A stretch of 64,000 nt of DNA from JAEUQQ01 sp963697285 (GCA_963697285.1 CAVONI010000012.1:1054001-1118000); one strand, 5' to 3'. Shown: positions 55,947 to 64,000, numbered from the stretch's first letter. Notes: generated by a model from the letters alone, not told the origin. Made by a program: numbers and translations.

Positions 55947-56935
55947 GCGCGCTGCCACCAGCCCTCGTCCTGACCGCCGGGCTCGGGACGCGCCTGCGGC
56001 CGTTGACGGCCCACCGGGCCAAGCCCTCGTTGCCCGTCGCCCGGCAGGCGCTCGTGGCGCGCATCCTGTCGGGGCTTCGCGCCCGCGGCATCAGCGATGC
56101 CGTGCTGAACCTCCACCATCATCCACCGTCGATCGCCGCAATCGTCGGCGACGGCTCGCCGTTCGGGATGCGGGTGCGCTACTCGCTGGAGCCCGAACTG
56201 CTCGGATCTGCCGGCGGCCCGCGGCATGCGCTGCCGCTCATCGACGCCGACCCCTTCTTCATCGTCAACGGCGACACGCTGACCGACGTCGACCTCGCCG
56301 GAATGCTCGAGGTTCACCGCGGCACTGGTGCACGAGTGACCATGGCCGTGATTGCCAACCCTGCGCCGGGGCACTACGGCGGCATCGAGGCCGGCCACGA
56401 CGGCGTCGCGCGAGCCTTCGTCGGCGCAGCCGCCTGGCGGGCGCGTCAGGCCGAGGATCCCTCGACGCCACGGCCGTGGCACTTCGTCGGTGTACAGGTC
56501 GCCCACCACGACGTGTTTGCGGCGCTGCCCGATCATCAGCCAGCTGAAACCGTGCGCGGGATCTACCGCGACCTCCTCGCCGCCGAACCCGGTGCGGTGA
56601 GGATCTTCGCGTCGCAGACCGGTTTCTTCGACATCGGCACGCCTGCCGAGTACCATCTCAGCGCCCGCGCGCATGCGGGCGGCGATGACGCGCTGCTGGT
56701 GTCGGAGGGCGCGTCGGTGAGCGCGTCGGCACGGCTGGATGGGACGATCGTGCTCGAGGGCGCCTCGGTCGGTGCTGGCGCACGGCTCGAGCGCTGCATC
56801 GTCTGCGACACGACCCGTGTGCCGGCCGGCTTCGTCGATCGGGATGCGATACTCGCACCGGCAGACTGGCTCGACGAGGCACCGGGCGGCGTGCGCGCCG
56901 GTGTCCTGGCGCGATGGCCGATGACCCGCGGTTGA
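55943..56935 (+). CDS. sugar-1-phosphate nucleotidyltransferase (MurU-like)
   Basis: A 330-residue NDP-sugar pyrophosphorylase. Nucleotide signature LTAGLGTRLRPLTAHRAKPS (residues 9-28), LGSAGGPRHAL and the metal-binding VNGDTL are present. After the catalytic domain the last 60 residues hold short left-handed-helix-like repeats (GASVSASARLDGTIVLEGAS), which is more than MurU of Pseudomonas has. The following gene is AmgK-like, and AmgK plus MurU convert recycled MurNAc to UDP-MurNAc. That context supports MurU; mannose-1-phosphate guanylyltransferase is the alternative. ATG 55943 overlaps the CYTH stop. Confidence 0.83.
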   Translation: MSALPPALVLTAGLGTRLRPLTAHRAKPSLPVARQALVARILSGLRARGISDAVLNLHHHPPSIAAIVGDGSPFGMRVRYSLEPELLGSAGGPRHALPLIDADPFFIVNGDTLTDVDLAGMLEVHRGTGARVTMAVIANPAPGHYGGIEAGHDGVARAFVGAAAWRARQAEDPSTPRPWHFVGVQVAHHDVFAALPDHQPAETVRGIYRDLLAAEPGAVRIFASQTGFFDIGTPAEYHLSARAHAGGDDALLVSEGASVSASARLDGTIVLEGASVGAGARLERCIVCDTTRVPAGFVDRDAILAPADWLDEAPGGVRAGVLARWPMTRG

Positions 56936-56967
56936 CCCCAGCCGCACCTTTCACCCCGAGAGTGGCG

Positions 56968-57981
56968 ATGACGACCCCGTTCGACGATGTGCGCACCCGC
57001 GTGGAGAGCTACCTCCAGCGGAACGGGCTGCGCGAGAAACAGGCCCGTGTCGTGCCGCTGACCGGCGATGCCAGCGACCGCAGGTACTTCCGCCTGCTCG
57101 CGCCCAGGCGCCCGTCGCGTGTGATCGCGGCCTACCCCGGGCCCTTCGACTACGACACGCTGACCTTCGTCAACGTCGCGACCCTGCTGCTGCGCATGCC
57201 GGTGCCGGTGCCGTTCATCCACGGCCACGCCGACGACCTCGGCATCCTCGAGCTCGAGGACCTCGGTGACGTCACGTTGCAGGCCCACCTGGGCTCCGCG
57301 TCGCAGAGCGACCACAACGCGCTCTACCGCGAGGCCGTGAGCCTGATTGCCACGCTGCAGAAACGCGGGCAGGACCTGGCCGCGCCTGCCTACACGCCGT
57401 ATGGGGTGGCCTTCGACATCGAGAAGCTCACGTGGGAGATGGACTTCTTCGTGAAGCACTTCCTGGAGGCCTACCGCGGTGCGGTGCTGGACGCCGCGAA
57501 CCGCGCCGCGCTGCGGGCCGAACTGGCGGTCATCGTCGAGGAACTCGCCGCCGAGCCGCGCGTGCTCTGCCACCGCGACTACCACTCGCGCAACCTGATG
57601 CTCAAGGAAGGGCGTCTCTACATCATCGACTTCCAGGACGCGCGGATGGGGCCCGACACGTACGACCTCGCGTCGCTCCTCCGCGACTCGTACGTCGATC
57701 TGTCTGAGCAGACCGTCGATGACCTCATTGCCTACTTCCTGGCCCTCAAGGGGCAGTCAGGGCAGGAACGCGAGTTCCACCGGCGCTTCGACGTCATGGC
57801 GCTGCAGCGCAACCTGAAGGCGCTGGGCACATTCGGCTACCAGACGGCCGCCCGGGCGAACCCCGTCTACATCCAGTACATCCCCCGGACCCTGCGCTAC
57901 GTGCGGCTGAATCTGGCGCGGAACCCCCGGTTCGGCAAACTGCGCGAACTGCTGGCGGCGCACCTCGAGGAAGTCCGGTAA
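56968..57981 (+). CDS. aminoglycoside-phosphotransferase-fold sugar kinase (AmgK-like, MurNAc/GlcNAc 1-kinase)
   Basis: A 337-residue APH-fold kinase. Motifs: GDASDRRYFRL near residue 30, LEDLGDVTLQ, the Brenner-type catalytic loop LCHRDYHSRNLM (about 197-208), and IIDFQDARMGPDTYDLASLLRDSY. The DFQDARMGP and DYHSRN wording is typical of AmgK, which phosphorylates MurNAc at C1 for cell-wall recycling. ATG 56968 is preferred over 56914, which would overlap the preceding gene. It is third in the CYTH-MurU-AmgK operon. Confidence 0.85.
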   Translation: MTTPFDDVRTRVESYLQRNGLREKQARVVPLTGDASDRRYFRLLAPRRPSRVIAAYPGPFDYDTLTFVNVATLLLRMPVPVPFIHGHADDLGILELEDLGDVTLQAHLGSASQSDHNALYREAVSLIATLQKRGQDLAAPAYTPYGVAFDIEKLTWEMDFFVKHFLEAYRGAVLDAANRAALRAELAVIVEELAAEPRVLCHRDYHSRNLMLKEGRLYIIDFQDARMGPDTYDLASLLRDSYVDLSEQTVDDLIAYFLALKGQSGQEREFHRRFDVMALQRNLKALGTFGYQTAARANPVYIQYIPRTLRYVRLNLARNPRFGKLRELLAAHLEEVR

Positions 57982-58036
57982 CGGCCGGGGGTCTGGTACA
58001 ATGGTCGGTCCGGCCAGCGCCGGGCCCAATCATCCC

Positions 58037-58873
58037 GTGTCTTTCGGACTGTCTACCCATCTCTTCCACGGCGAACGGCTTGGCCGCGCCCACCTCGACC
58101 TGATCAAGGCCCATGGCTTCGACTCGCTCGAGGTGTTCGCCACCCGTACGCACTTCGACTACCACGACCCCGCGGCCTGCGACGCGCTTGCGGCGTGGCT
58201 CGACGCCACGGGACTTCGCCTGCATGCGCTGCACGCGCCGATTGTCGAAGGCTACGCGAGGGGCGCCTGGGGCGCGGCGATTTCCAACGCCACGGCCGAC
58301 GCCGTGCGGCGGGTCTTCGCGCTGAAGGAAACCGAGACGGCGCTGAAAGTCGCCTCGCGCGTGCCCTACGACGTCCTGGTCGTGCACCTCGGCCAGCCAG
58401 ACGACCAGCAGCCGCCACCGAACGACAACCAGCGCGACGCGGTCAGGCGCAGCCTGGAAGTCCTCGACGCGCTCGCAGGCGCGCACGGCGTGACGCTCGC
58501 CCTCGAGATCATCCCCAATGCCCTCTCGCACGCCCAGCGGCTCGTCGACCTGATCGACGACCTCGAGCTCGAGCACTCGGGGATCTGCCTCGACTTCGGC
58601 CACGCCAACCTCGTCGACGACGTGGTCGATGCGATTGAGGTCACGGCCGGTCACCTGGTGACGACGCACGTGCACGACAACCGCGGCCGGGCCGACGACC
58701 ACCTCGTGCCCTTCGAGGGCCGCATCGACTGGGACACGGCGCTCTTCACGATGCGCAAGATCGGCTACGAGGGCACCTGGATGTTCGAGTTGTCGAACCC
58801 CGGCGATGCCGGCGAGGTCCTGCGCAAGGCGCAGCGCGCGTGTGCGCGCTTCCGCGAGATCCTGGTCAGCTGA
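58037..58873 (+). CDS. sugar phosphate isomerase/epimerase (xylose-isomerase-like TIM barrel)
   Basis: A 278-residue AP-endonuclease-2/xylose-isomerase-like barrel. Metal ligands are probably in LALEIIPNAL (Glu), CLDFGHANL (Asp, His), TTHVHDNRG (His) and MFELSNPGD (Glu). The start is uncertain: GTG 58037 (VSFGLSTHLF) opens the domain directly, while ATG 58001 lies inside a TACAAT box and is unlikely to be used. It follows the AmgK-like gene and precedes asnS, all on one strand. The sugar substrate is unknown. Confidence 0.78.
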   Translation: MSFGLSTHLFHGERLGRAHLDLIKAHGFDSLEVFATRTHFDYHDPAACDALAAWLDATGLRLHALHAPIVEGYARGAWGAAISNATADAVRRVFALKETETALKVASRVPYDVLVVHLGQPDDQQPPPNDNQRDAVRRSLEVLDALAGAHGVTLALEIIPNALSHAQRLVDLIDDLELEHSGICLDFGHANLVDDVVDAIEVTAGHLVTTHVHDNRGRADDHLVPFEGRIDWDTALFTMRKIGYEGTWMFELSNPGDAGEVLRKAQRACARFREILVS

Positions 58874-58894
58874 TTCCCCAAACGAGGACCGACA

Positions 58895-60553
58895 GTGGCT
58901 CAGACGTACATCAAGGACATCGCCGCCCATGACGGCCAGGCCATCACCATCAAGGGATGGCTTCACAACCGGCGCTCGAGCGGCAAGATCCACTTCCTGA
59001 TCGTGCGCGACGGCACGGGCCAGGTGCAGGCCGTGATGTCGAAGGCCGCCGTCGGCGACGAGACCTTCCGCAAGGCCGATCACCTCGGCCAGGAGTCGTC
59101 TGTCATCGTCACCGGGAGCGTGCGCATGGATGCACGCGCGCCCGGGGGGTACGAGATGGACGTCACGGCGTTCGAGGTCGTGAGCGAGGCGCTCGACTAC
59201 CCGATTACCCCGAAGGAACACGGCGTCGACTACCTGATGGATCGGCGGCACCTGTGGATCCGCGCCCCGCGCCAGGCGGCCATCCTCCGCGTGCGCCACG
59301 AGGTGATCAATGCCGTCCGCGACTTCTTCAACAGCCGCGACTTCATCCTCGCCGACACGCCGATCTTCACGCCCGCCGCCTGTGAGGGCACGACGACGCT
59401 GTTCCCCGTCCAGTACTTCGAAGACACCACGGCGTACCTGACGCAGAGCGGGCAGCTCTACAACGAGGCGACCGCGATGGCGCTCGGGCGCGTCTACGCG
59501 TTCGGGCCGACCTTCCGCGCCGAGAAGTCGAAGACGCGCCGGCACCTGACCGAGTTCTGGATGGTCGAGCCCGAGATGGCCTACGCGTCGATCGACGACG
59601 TGATGGACCTGTCGGAACAGCTGGTGAGCAGTGTCGTGGCCCGCGTGCTCGACAAGCGCATGCCGGAGCTGACGCTCCTCGAGCGCGACACGTCGAAGCT
59701 CGAGACGGTGAAGACCCCCTTCCCCCGCATCTCGTACGACGAGGCGGTCACGCGGTTGCAGGCGGCGGGCCTCCCGTTCGAGTGGGGCGGCGACCTGGGC
59801 GGCACCGACGAAACCGTGCTCTCGAGCCAGTTCGATCGTCCCGTGATGGTGCACCGCTACCCCTCCGCGGTGAAGGCGTTCTACATGAAGCCGGATGCGG
59901 AGCGCCCCGAGCTCGCGCTGGGCGTCGACATGCTCGCGCCCGAAGGCTACGGCGAAATCATCGGCGGCGGCGAGCGCCTCGCCGACTACGATCTGCTGCT
60001 CGCGCGGATCAAGGCGCACGAACTGCCGCCGGAGGCGTTCGAGTGGTATCTCGACCTGCGCCGGTTCGGATCGGTGCCGCACGGCGGGTTCGGCATGGGC
60101 ATCGAGCGCGTGGTCTCGTGGATCTGCGGCCTCGACCACCTGCGCGAGGCCATTCCGTTCCCGCGGATGCTGTACCGGATGTACCCTGAAGGCTCCGCCT
60201 TCGCCGACGCCGGTGGCGTCGGCCCCGGCGAGACAGGACTTCATGAAGATTGGACTCATCTCGCTCGGCTGTCCCAAGAACCTGGTCGACTCCGAGGTCA
60301 TGCTCGGGCTCGCGCAGGACGCCGGGCACGAGATCACGAACGACGCCGACACCGCCGACGTGATCGTGGTCAACACGTGCGCCTTCATCGGGCGCGCCAA
60401 GGAGGAATCGATCGACACGATCCTCGAGATGGCGCAGAAGAAGGAAGGCCACCCCGGGCGACGGCTGATCGTCACCGGCTGCCTCGCCGAGCGGTACCGC
60501 GACGAGCTGACCGCCGAGATCCCCGAGATCGATGCCGTGCTCGGCACCGGTGA
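58895..60553 (+). CDS. asnS: asparaginyl-tRNA synthetase, stop codon lost by an apparent one-base deletion
   Basis: It charges tRNA-Asn. The OB-fold anticodon domain (TIKGWLHNRRSSGKIHFLIV) is followed by the class II core: QSGQLYNEATAMALGRVYAF, GPTFRAEKSKTRRHLTEFWM (motif 2), APEGYGEIIGGGERLADYDL and GGFGMGIERVV (motif 3). The canonical end FPRMLYRMYP falls at 60160-60187, followed here by GAA instead of a stop. One more C in the CCC at 60184-60186 would give YP and TGA. As written, the frame runs 120 residues into rimO (start 60243), and that tail is out-of-frame rimO sequence. GTG 58895 has AGGA upstream. The biological C-terminus is probably at about 60187. Confidence 0.9.
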   Translation: MAQTYIKDIAAHDGQAITIKGWLHNRRSSGKIHFLIVRDGTGQVQAVMSKAAVGDETFRKADHLGQESSVIVTGSVRMDARAPGGYEMDVTAFEVVSEALDYPITPKEHGVDYLMDRRHLWIRAPRQAAILRVRHEVINAVRDFFNSRDFILADTPIFTPAACEGTTTLFPVQYFEDTTAYLTQSGQLYNEATAMALGRVYAFGPTFRAEKSKTRRHLTEFWMVEPEMAYASIDDVMDLSEQLVSSVVARVLDKRMPELTLLERDTSKLETVKTPFPRISYDEAVTRLQAAGLPFEWGGDLGGTDETVLSSQFDRPVMVHRYPSAVKAFYMKPDAERPELALGVDMLAPEGYGEIIGGGERLADYDLLLARIKAHELPPEAFEWYLDLRRFGSVPHGGFGMGIERVVSWICGLDHLREAIPFPRMLYRMYPEGSAFADAGGVGPGETGLHEDWTHLARLSQEPGRLRGHARARAGRRARDHERRRHRRRDRGQHVRLHRARQGGIDRHDPRDGAEEGRPPRATADRHRLPRRAVPRRADRRDPRDRCRARHR

Positions 60554-61667
60554 GGTGACCGGCATCCTCGGTGCGATTGCTGCCGGGGAGCGATCGGCGC
60601 CGAGCGCCGCGCCCGTGACGCTGTTTGCACGGTCGGCCGAGGGGCACGCGACGCCGACGACGCTGCGCGGCATCGCCAGCCGCCACCGCGACGCGGTGAA
60701 GCAGCGCGAGTTGCCGACCTACATCTACACGGCCGAGACGCCGCGCCGCCTGACAACGCCCGGCCACTTCGCGTACATGAAGGTAGCCGAGGGCTGCGAC
60801 TACAACTGCGCGTTCTGCATCATCCCGGCGCTGCGCGGACAGTACCGCTCGCGCACGCACGACGACATCGTCCGCGAGGCGCACGGCCTGGCGGCGCGCG
60901 GGGTGAAGGAGATCATCCTCATCTCGCAGGACACGACCTTCTTCGGCATCGACCGGAAGGAACGTGGCGCGCTGGCGCGCCTGCTGCGCGCGCTCAACGC
61001 CATCGACGGACTCGTCTGGATCCGGCTGCTCTACCTCTACCCGACCACGATCACCGACGAGGTGCTCGACGCGATGGCCGAGTGCGAGAAGGTGTGCCGC
61101 TACATCGACCTTCCGCTCCAGCACGCCGCCGAGTCGATGCTGAAGCGGATGCGGCGTCCCGGGCATCGGGCGACGTACACGAAGCTGCTCGACCGCATCC
61201 GGACGCGCCTCCCGGACGTGACCCTCCGGACGACGTTCGTCATCGGATTCCCGGGCGAGACGAAGGCGGAGTTCGACGAACTGCTGGGGTTCGTCCGCGA
61301 CGTGCAGTTCGACCACGTCGGGGCGTTCACCTACTCGCACGAAGAGGGCACCGCGGCCTACGCGCTGCCCGACGACGTCGCCGCGCGGACGAAGACGGCC
61401 CGGCAGCGACGACTCATGCAGGTGCAGCAGGGCATCGTCGAGGCGCGGCACCTGTCGCGTGTGGGCCAGCGGGTGTCTGTGATGGTCGATGGCCCGTCCG
61501 ACGAGCACGACCTGGTGATGAAGGGGCGGCTCGAAGGGCATGCGCCCGAAATCGACCCGGTGGTCTACTTCACCGACTGCGACCCCTCGCTGCTGGTGCC
61601 GGGCACCCTCGTCGAGGCCGAACTGCTCGAAGCCCGGGGATACGACCTGGTGGCACGGCCGGTGTGA
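60243..61667 (+). CDS. rimO: ribosomal protein uS12 methylthiotransferase
   Basis: A 474-residue radical-SAM enzyme that methylthiolates Asp88 of ribosomal protein S12. The N-terminal UPF0004 domain carries three cluster cysteines (LGCPKNLVDSEVM, VNTCAF, VTGCLAER). The radical-SAM motif is CDYNCAFCIIP, followed by RGQYRSR, LISQDTTFFG, YLYPTTI, DLPLQHAAESMLKRMRRPG and TFVIGFPGET. A TRAM domain ends the protein (VMVDGPSDEHDLVMKGRLEG). The RimO wording DLPLQH and MRRPG distinguishes it from MiaB. ATG 60243 fits the family start. An 78-bp copy of its last 55 codon-bases lies 100 bp downstream. Confidence 0.96.
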   Translation: MKIGLISLGCPKNLVDSEVMLGLAQDAGHEITNDADTADVIVVNTCAFIGRAKEESIDTILEMAQKKEGHPGRRLIVTGCLAERYRDELTAEIPEIDAVLGTGEVTGILGAIAAGERSAPSAAPVTLFARSAEGHATPTTLRGIASRHRDAVKQRELPTYIYTAETPRRLTTPGHFAYMKVAEGCDYNCAFCIIPALRGQYRSRTHDDIVREAHGLAARGVKEIILISQDTTFFGIDRKERGALARLLRALNAIDGLVWIRLLYLYPTTITDEVLDAMAECEKVCRYIDLPLQHAAESMLKRMRRPGHRATYTKLLDRIRTRLPDVTLRTTFVIGFPGETKAEFDELLGFVRDVQFDHVGAFTYSHEEGTAAYALPDDVAARTKTARQRRLMQVQQGIVEARHLSRVGQRVSVMVDGPSDEHDLVMKGRLEGHAPEIDPVVYFTDCDPSLLVPGTLVEAELLEARGYDLVARPV

Positions 61668-61780
61668 GTGTCCGGGCCGCACTGGGGTGCGGCCCCTACG
61701 CGTCACCCTGGTCGACGCCGAACTGCTCGAGGCGCGGGGATACGACCTGGTGGCGCGGCCGGTGTGAGTGCCGCGGCCGC
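61603..61780. repeat. tandem duplication of the rimO 3' end (78 bp, offset 100 bp)
   Basis: 61603-61680 and 61703-61780 are about 88% identical. The second copy preserves the end of the protein (LVDAELLEARGYDLVARPV) and its stop codon. Between the copies is one GGGCCGCAC...GTGCGGCCCCTACG hairpin of the family found at 36493-36640. Confidence 0.85.
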
Positions 61781-61830
61781 CGGCAGCGTGCGGCGGAAAG
61801 CACAGAACTGGGCCGATTCGGCCCTCGACG

Positions 61831-61860
61831 GTGACGCTGCCGGGGCCTTTGTGTTAGGCT
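61831..61860 (+). promoter_or_regulatory. promoter of the rimP-nusA-infB operon
   Basis: GTGACG (61831-61836, 4 of 6), an 18-bp spacer, then TAGGCT (61855-61860). The predicted start near 61867 precedes the leader terminator. Confidence 0.4.
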
Positions 61861-61889
61861 CTCGTGTTGCCTTGTGGCCGGGGGCGACG

Positions 61890-61920
61890 AAATGGGCGGG
61901 GTCGCCCATTTTTTGTTTGG
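61890..61920 (+). terminator. leader terminator (attenuator) upstream of rimP, rimP-leader-like
   Basis: A perfect 9-bp stem AAATGGGCG/CGCCCATTT (61890-61898 with 61903-61911) around a GGGT loop, directly followed by a T-rich tract (TTTTTTGTTT). It lies between the promoter and rimP, so it must be bypassed for expression. It has the form and position of the rimP-leader element known from other phyla. Confidence 0.7.
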
Positions 61921-61934
61921 GCCCCCAGTTGGTC

Positions 61935-62441
61935 GTGTCTGCCGATACTCCGAACGAACGCCTCCGCTCTCTCGCCGCCCGCGTTGCGGCCAGTCACGGT
62001 CTCGACGTGTTCGACGTGCGGTTACGGCGCGAGTCGATCGGCTGGGTGCTGCGGGTCGTGATCGACCGCCCGACGGTCGTCGACGAGCAGGGTGCGGTGG
62101 TCGTCGAACCTACCGATCGTGGGATCGGCATCGAAGACTGTCAGCTCGTCAGCCAGGACCTCAGCGCATTGCTCGACGTCGAAGACGTCGTCGGGCACGA
62201 GTACACGCTCGAAGTATCGTCGCCGGGCATCGATCGCGTCCTTCGGGGACCGACCGACTACCAGCGATTCGCGGGGCGCCTGGCCAAGATCGTCGTCACG
62301 GAGGCGGTCGATGGGCAGATGCACTTCGAGGGACGTTTGCAGGGCCTCGAGGCCGGTGACGTCGTGATCGCGAGCGGCCGCAAGACCAAACGGATTCCGC
62401 TCGACCGTATCAGCCGCGCCCGGCTGGCGGTGGAGTTCTAG
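61935..62441 (+). CDS. rimP: ribosome maturation factor RimP
   Basis: A 168-residue RimP, needed for 30S subunit maturation. The N-terminal alpha/beta domain (RLRSLAARVAASHGLDVFDV, LRVVIDRP) includes the insertion VDEQGAVVVEPTDRG, then CQLVSQDLSALLD, YTLEVSSPGIDRVLRGPTDY and the C-terminal SH3-like barrel (FEGRLQGLEAGDVVI ... IPLDRISRARLAVEF). GTG 61935 is chosen because it lies after the terminator hairpin; the longer frame from 61668 crosses it. nusA follows after 33 bases in the conserved rimP-nusA-infB order. Confidence 0.93.
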   Translation: MSADTPNERLRSLAARVAASHGLDVFDVRLRRESIGWVLRVVIDRPTVVDEQGAVVVEPTDRGIGIEDCQLVSQDLSALLDVEDVVGHEYTLEVSSPGIDRVLRGPTDYQRFAGRLAKIVVTEAVDGQMHFEGRLQGLEAGDVVIASGRKTKRIPLDRISRARLAVEF

Positions 62442-62474
62442 GGGACCGGCGAGAGCCGGTGGCGTGAGACAGCA

Positions 62475-63746
62475 ATGACGGCTTCGTTGAACCAGACGAT
62501 CGAAACACTCGCCAAGGAACGCGGCATCGACCCGCAGGTGATCATCACTGCGATCAAGGATGCCGTGATTGCCGCGTCGCGCAAGGTCCTCAAGACGAAC
62601 GAGAACCTCAAGGCCGACTTCAACCCCGAGACCGGCATCGTCGAACTCGTGGCGGTCAAGCTGATCGTCGAGCACGTCACCGACCCGAACGTCGAACTCT
62701 CGATCGAGGATGCGCGCGCGCTCTACGGCGACGAAGCCGACATCGGCATGGAAGTCGAGTTCCCGAAGCCCACCGAGGCCCTCGGGCGCATCGCCGCCCA
62801 GACGGCCAAGCAGGTCATCTTCCAGAAGGTGCGCGAGGCCGAGCGCGAGACCATCTACGACGAGTACAGCCAGCGCGTCGGCGAGGTCATGAACGGGACG
62901 ATCAAGCGCTTCGAACAGGGCGACATCGTCATGGAGATCGGCGGCCGCATCGAAGGCGTCCTGCCACGCAAGGAGCAGTCGCGCGCCGAGAACTACTCGA
63001 TCGGCGATCGCCTGCGGGCCGTCATCCGCGGCGTCTCGCGCAGCGCCAAGGGGCCCCAGATCATCCTGTCGCGGACCGACCCGGCATTGCTGGCCGAGCT
63101 GTTCAAGCAGGAAGTCCCCGAGATCTACGACGGCACGGTGGTCATCCGCGGCGCCGTGCGCGAAGCGGGCGACCGCGCCAAGGTGGCCGTCTACTCGCGC
63201 GAACGCGATGTCGACCCGGTCGGCGCCTGCGTGGGCATGAAGGGCACGCGCGTCCAGGCCATCATCCGCGAGCTGCGCGGCGAAAAGATCGACATCGTCG
63301 AGTACGACGAGGACCCCGTGATGTTCGTCACCAACGCGATCAGCCCGGCCCGCGTCCAGCGCGTCTCGATCGTCGACGACGCCGACCGGGTCATGGAGGT
63401 CGTGGTCGAAGACAAGCAGTTGTCGCTCGCGATCGGCAAGAAGGGCCAGAACGTCAGGCTCGCCGCCAAGCTCACCGGCTGGAAGATCGACATCAAGAGC
63501 GAAGAAGAGAAGCGCAAGGAAGTCGAGGAGCAGTTCGCGCAGCTGGCCGGCGACACGGTCACGGAGGGCGATGCCCCCGGCACCGAGGCCACTGGCGAAC
63601 TGGAGGCTGCGTCGCCCGAGTCGTCAACCGACGACGGCGCGACGACGCACGAGGCGTCGGCCGCTGAGGCCCCCGCGGCCGAGGCACCGTCACCAGGCGC
63701 CGAGACGTCAGGTGACGATGCGGTCGACGAGCCGACACAGGCATAA
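62475..63746 (+). CDS. nusA: transcription termination/antitermination factor NusA
   Basis: A 423-residue NusA that binds RNA polymerase and nascent RNA. The N-terminal polymerase-binding domain (1-125), S1 domain (about 132-200; GTIKRFEQGDIVMEIGGR), and KH1/KH2 (205-345; RDVDPVGACVGMKGTRVQAI, LSLAIGKKGQNVRLAAKLTG) are complete. There are no C-terminal acidic AR repeats as in E. coli; the last 75 residues form an Ala/Glu/Thr-rich disordered tail. Probably cotranscribed with rimP; NusA commonly feeds back on this operon, plausibly through the leader terminator. Confidence 0.96.
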   Translation: MTASLNQTIETLAKERGIDPQVIITAIKDAVIAASRKVLKTNENLKADFNPETGIVELVAVKLIVEHVTDPNVELSIEDARALYGDEADIGMEVEFPKPTEALGRIAAQTAKQVIFQKVREAERETIYDEYSQRVGEVMNGTIKRFEQGDIVMEIGGRIEGVLPRKEQSRAENYSIGDRLRAVIRGVSRSAKGPQIILSRTDPALLAELFKQEVPEIYDGTVVIRGAVREAGDRAKVAVYSRERDVDPVGACVGMKGTRVQAIIRELRGEKIDIVEYDEDPVMFVTNAISPARVQRVSIVDDADRVMEVVVEDKQLSLAIGKKGQNVRLAAKLTGWKIDIKSEEEKRKEVEEQFAQLAGDTVTEGDAPGTEATGELEAASPESSTDDGATTHEASAAEAPAAEAPSPGAETSGDDAVDEPTQA

Positions 63747-63892
63747 CCGTTCGAGCGCTGCCGCGCGGCAAGGGGGAGCGCGCGTCGCGGTGAGGGTGTG
63801 AGCAGGCAGGAGCGCCGGACGTGAGTCCGACGCGGGCGGTTGACGCGGCCCTGATGGGCGCGTCTTGAACGTACGCAGGGCAACGAGGTCAC

Positions 63893-64000
63893 GTGGCGAC
63901 AGTCCGGATTTACAGGGTCGCGGAAATTCTTGGCACGTCGAGTCAGGAAGTGGTGGCGCTGCTCAAGCGCGACCACGGGATCGACGTCAAGAGCGCATCG
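63893..64000 (+). CDS. infB: translation initiation factor IF-2, 5' end only
   Basis: 36 residues are visible before the window ends. VRIYRVAEILGTSSQEVVAL, then LLKRDHGIDVKSAS is the IF2 N-terminal domain (residues 3-36), which normally opens infB. The GTG at 63893 is preceded by GAGG. The 146-bp gap after nusA does not hold the ylxR/rnpM gene often found there. Confidence 0.85.
   Translation, partial: MATVRIYRVAEILGTSSQEVVALLKRDHGIDVKSAS

Noticed and set aside
60188..60553. Genuine C-terminal extension of AsnRS
   Set aside because: The 120 residues are out-of-frame rimO sequence and the canonical end MYP lies just before a one-base-short C run.

Overview
The window is 64 kb of GC-rich bacterial chromosome with densely packed, mostly non-mobile genes. 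A secreted VWFA-related protein of the acidobacterial type (48.5-51.2 kb), two S9 oligopeptidases, two P1/DmpA peptidases, MidA, CYTH and AmgK/MurU genes, and the overall coding style point to Acidobacteriota, probably the Vicinamibacteria. That placement is an inference from gene content; there is no rRNA here. No prophage, IS element, CRISPR array or rRNA operon was found.

Layout. 0-4 kb (minus): two alpha/beta hydrolases, a neutral-ceramidase-like protein and a MaoC hydratase. 4.3 kb: tRNA-Leu(CAG), divergent from a Ser/Thr kinase fused to a BRCT domain. 5.8-13 kb: VOC dioxygenase-like protein, small membrane protein, S9 peptidase, a HEXXH protease and uridine kinase. 13-18 kb: envelope genes (DedA, a CBM9-like protein, and a divergent DUF882/MepK-like endopeptidase and YcbB-type L,D-transpeptidase). 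18-22.4 kb: a pseudo-receiver/HATPase fusion, an AI-2E-family membrane protein and a CHASE3-PAS-GAF-GGDEF cyclase. 23-27 kb: dUTPase and a heavily frame-disrupted S9 peptidase.

27.5-40 kb holds two convergent operons resembling the E. coli yge/ygf purine and selenium-molybdenum-hydroxylase cluster. The plus arm has a selenium-dependent xanthine-dehydrogenase-like protein, a shortened SsnA-like amidohydrolase and two fold-type-II PLP enzymes. The minus arm has YgfK (short form), YgeY, YgeW and carbamate kinase. The likely job is purine ring breakdown ending in carbamoyl phosphate and ATP.

40-44.4 kb: two P1 peptidases, a VapBC-type toxin-antitoxin pair and a Tat-exported glycosylasparaginase-like protein. 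44.8-48.5 kb: glucan phosphorylase, a zinc-ribbon protein, a small exported protein and a membrane protein. 48.5-55.4 kb: the VWFA protein, an M24 peptidase, an HtrA protease and MidA. 55.4-58 kb: CYTH, MurU and AmgK (cell-wall sugar recycling). 58-64 kb: a TIM-barrel isomerase, asnS, rimO, then rimP-nusA-infB behind a leader terminator.

Two themes recur. Short palindromes and tandem hairpin repeats sit at gene ends and sometimes supply stop codons. A TAnnnT hexamer lies 6-8 nt before many start codons, suggesting leaderless transcripts. About twenty indels break otherwise well conserved genes; most look like consensus errors rather than decay.
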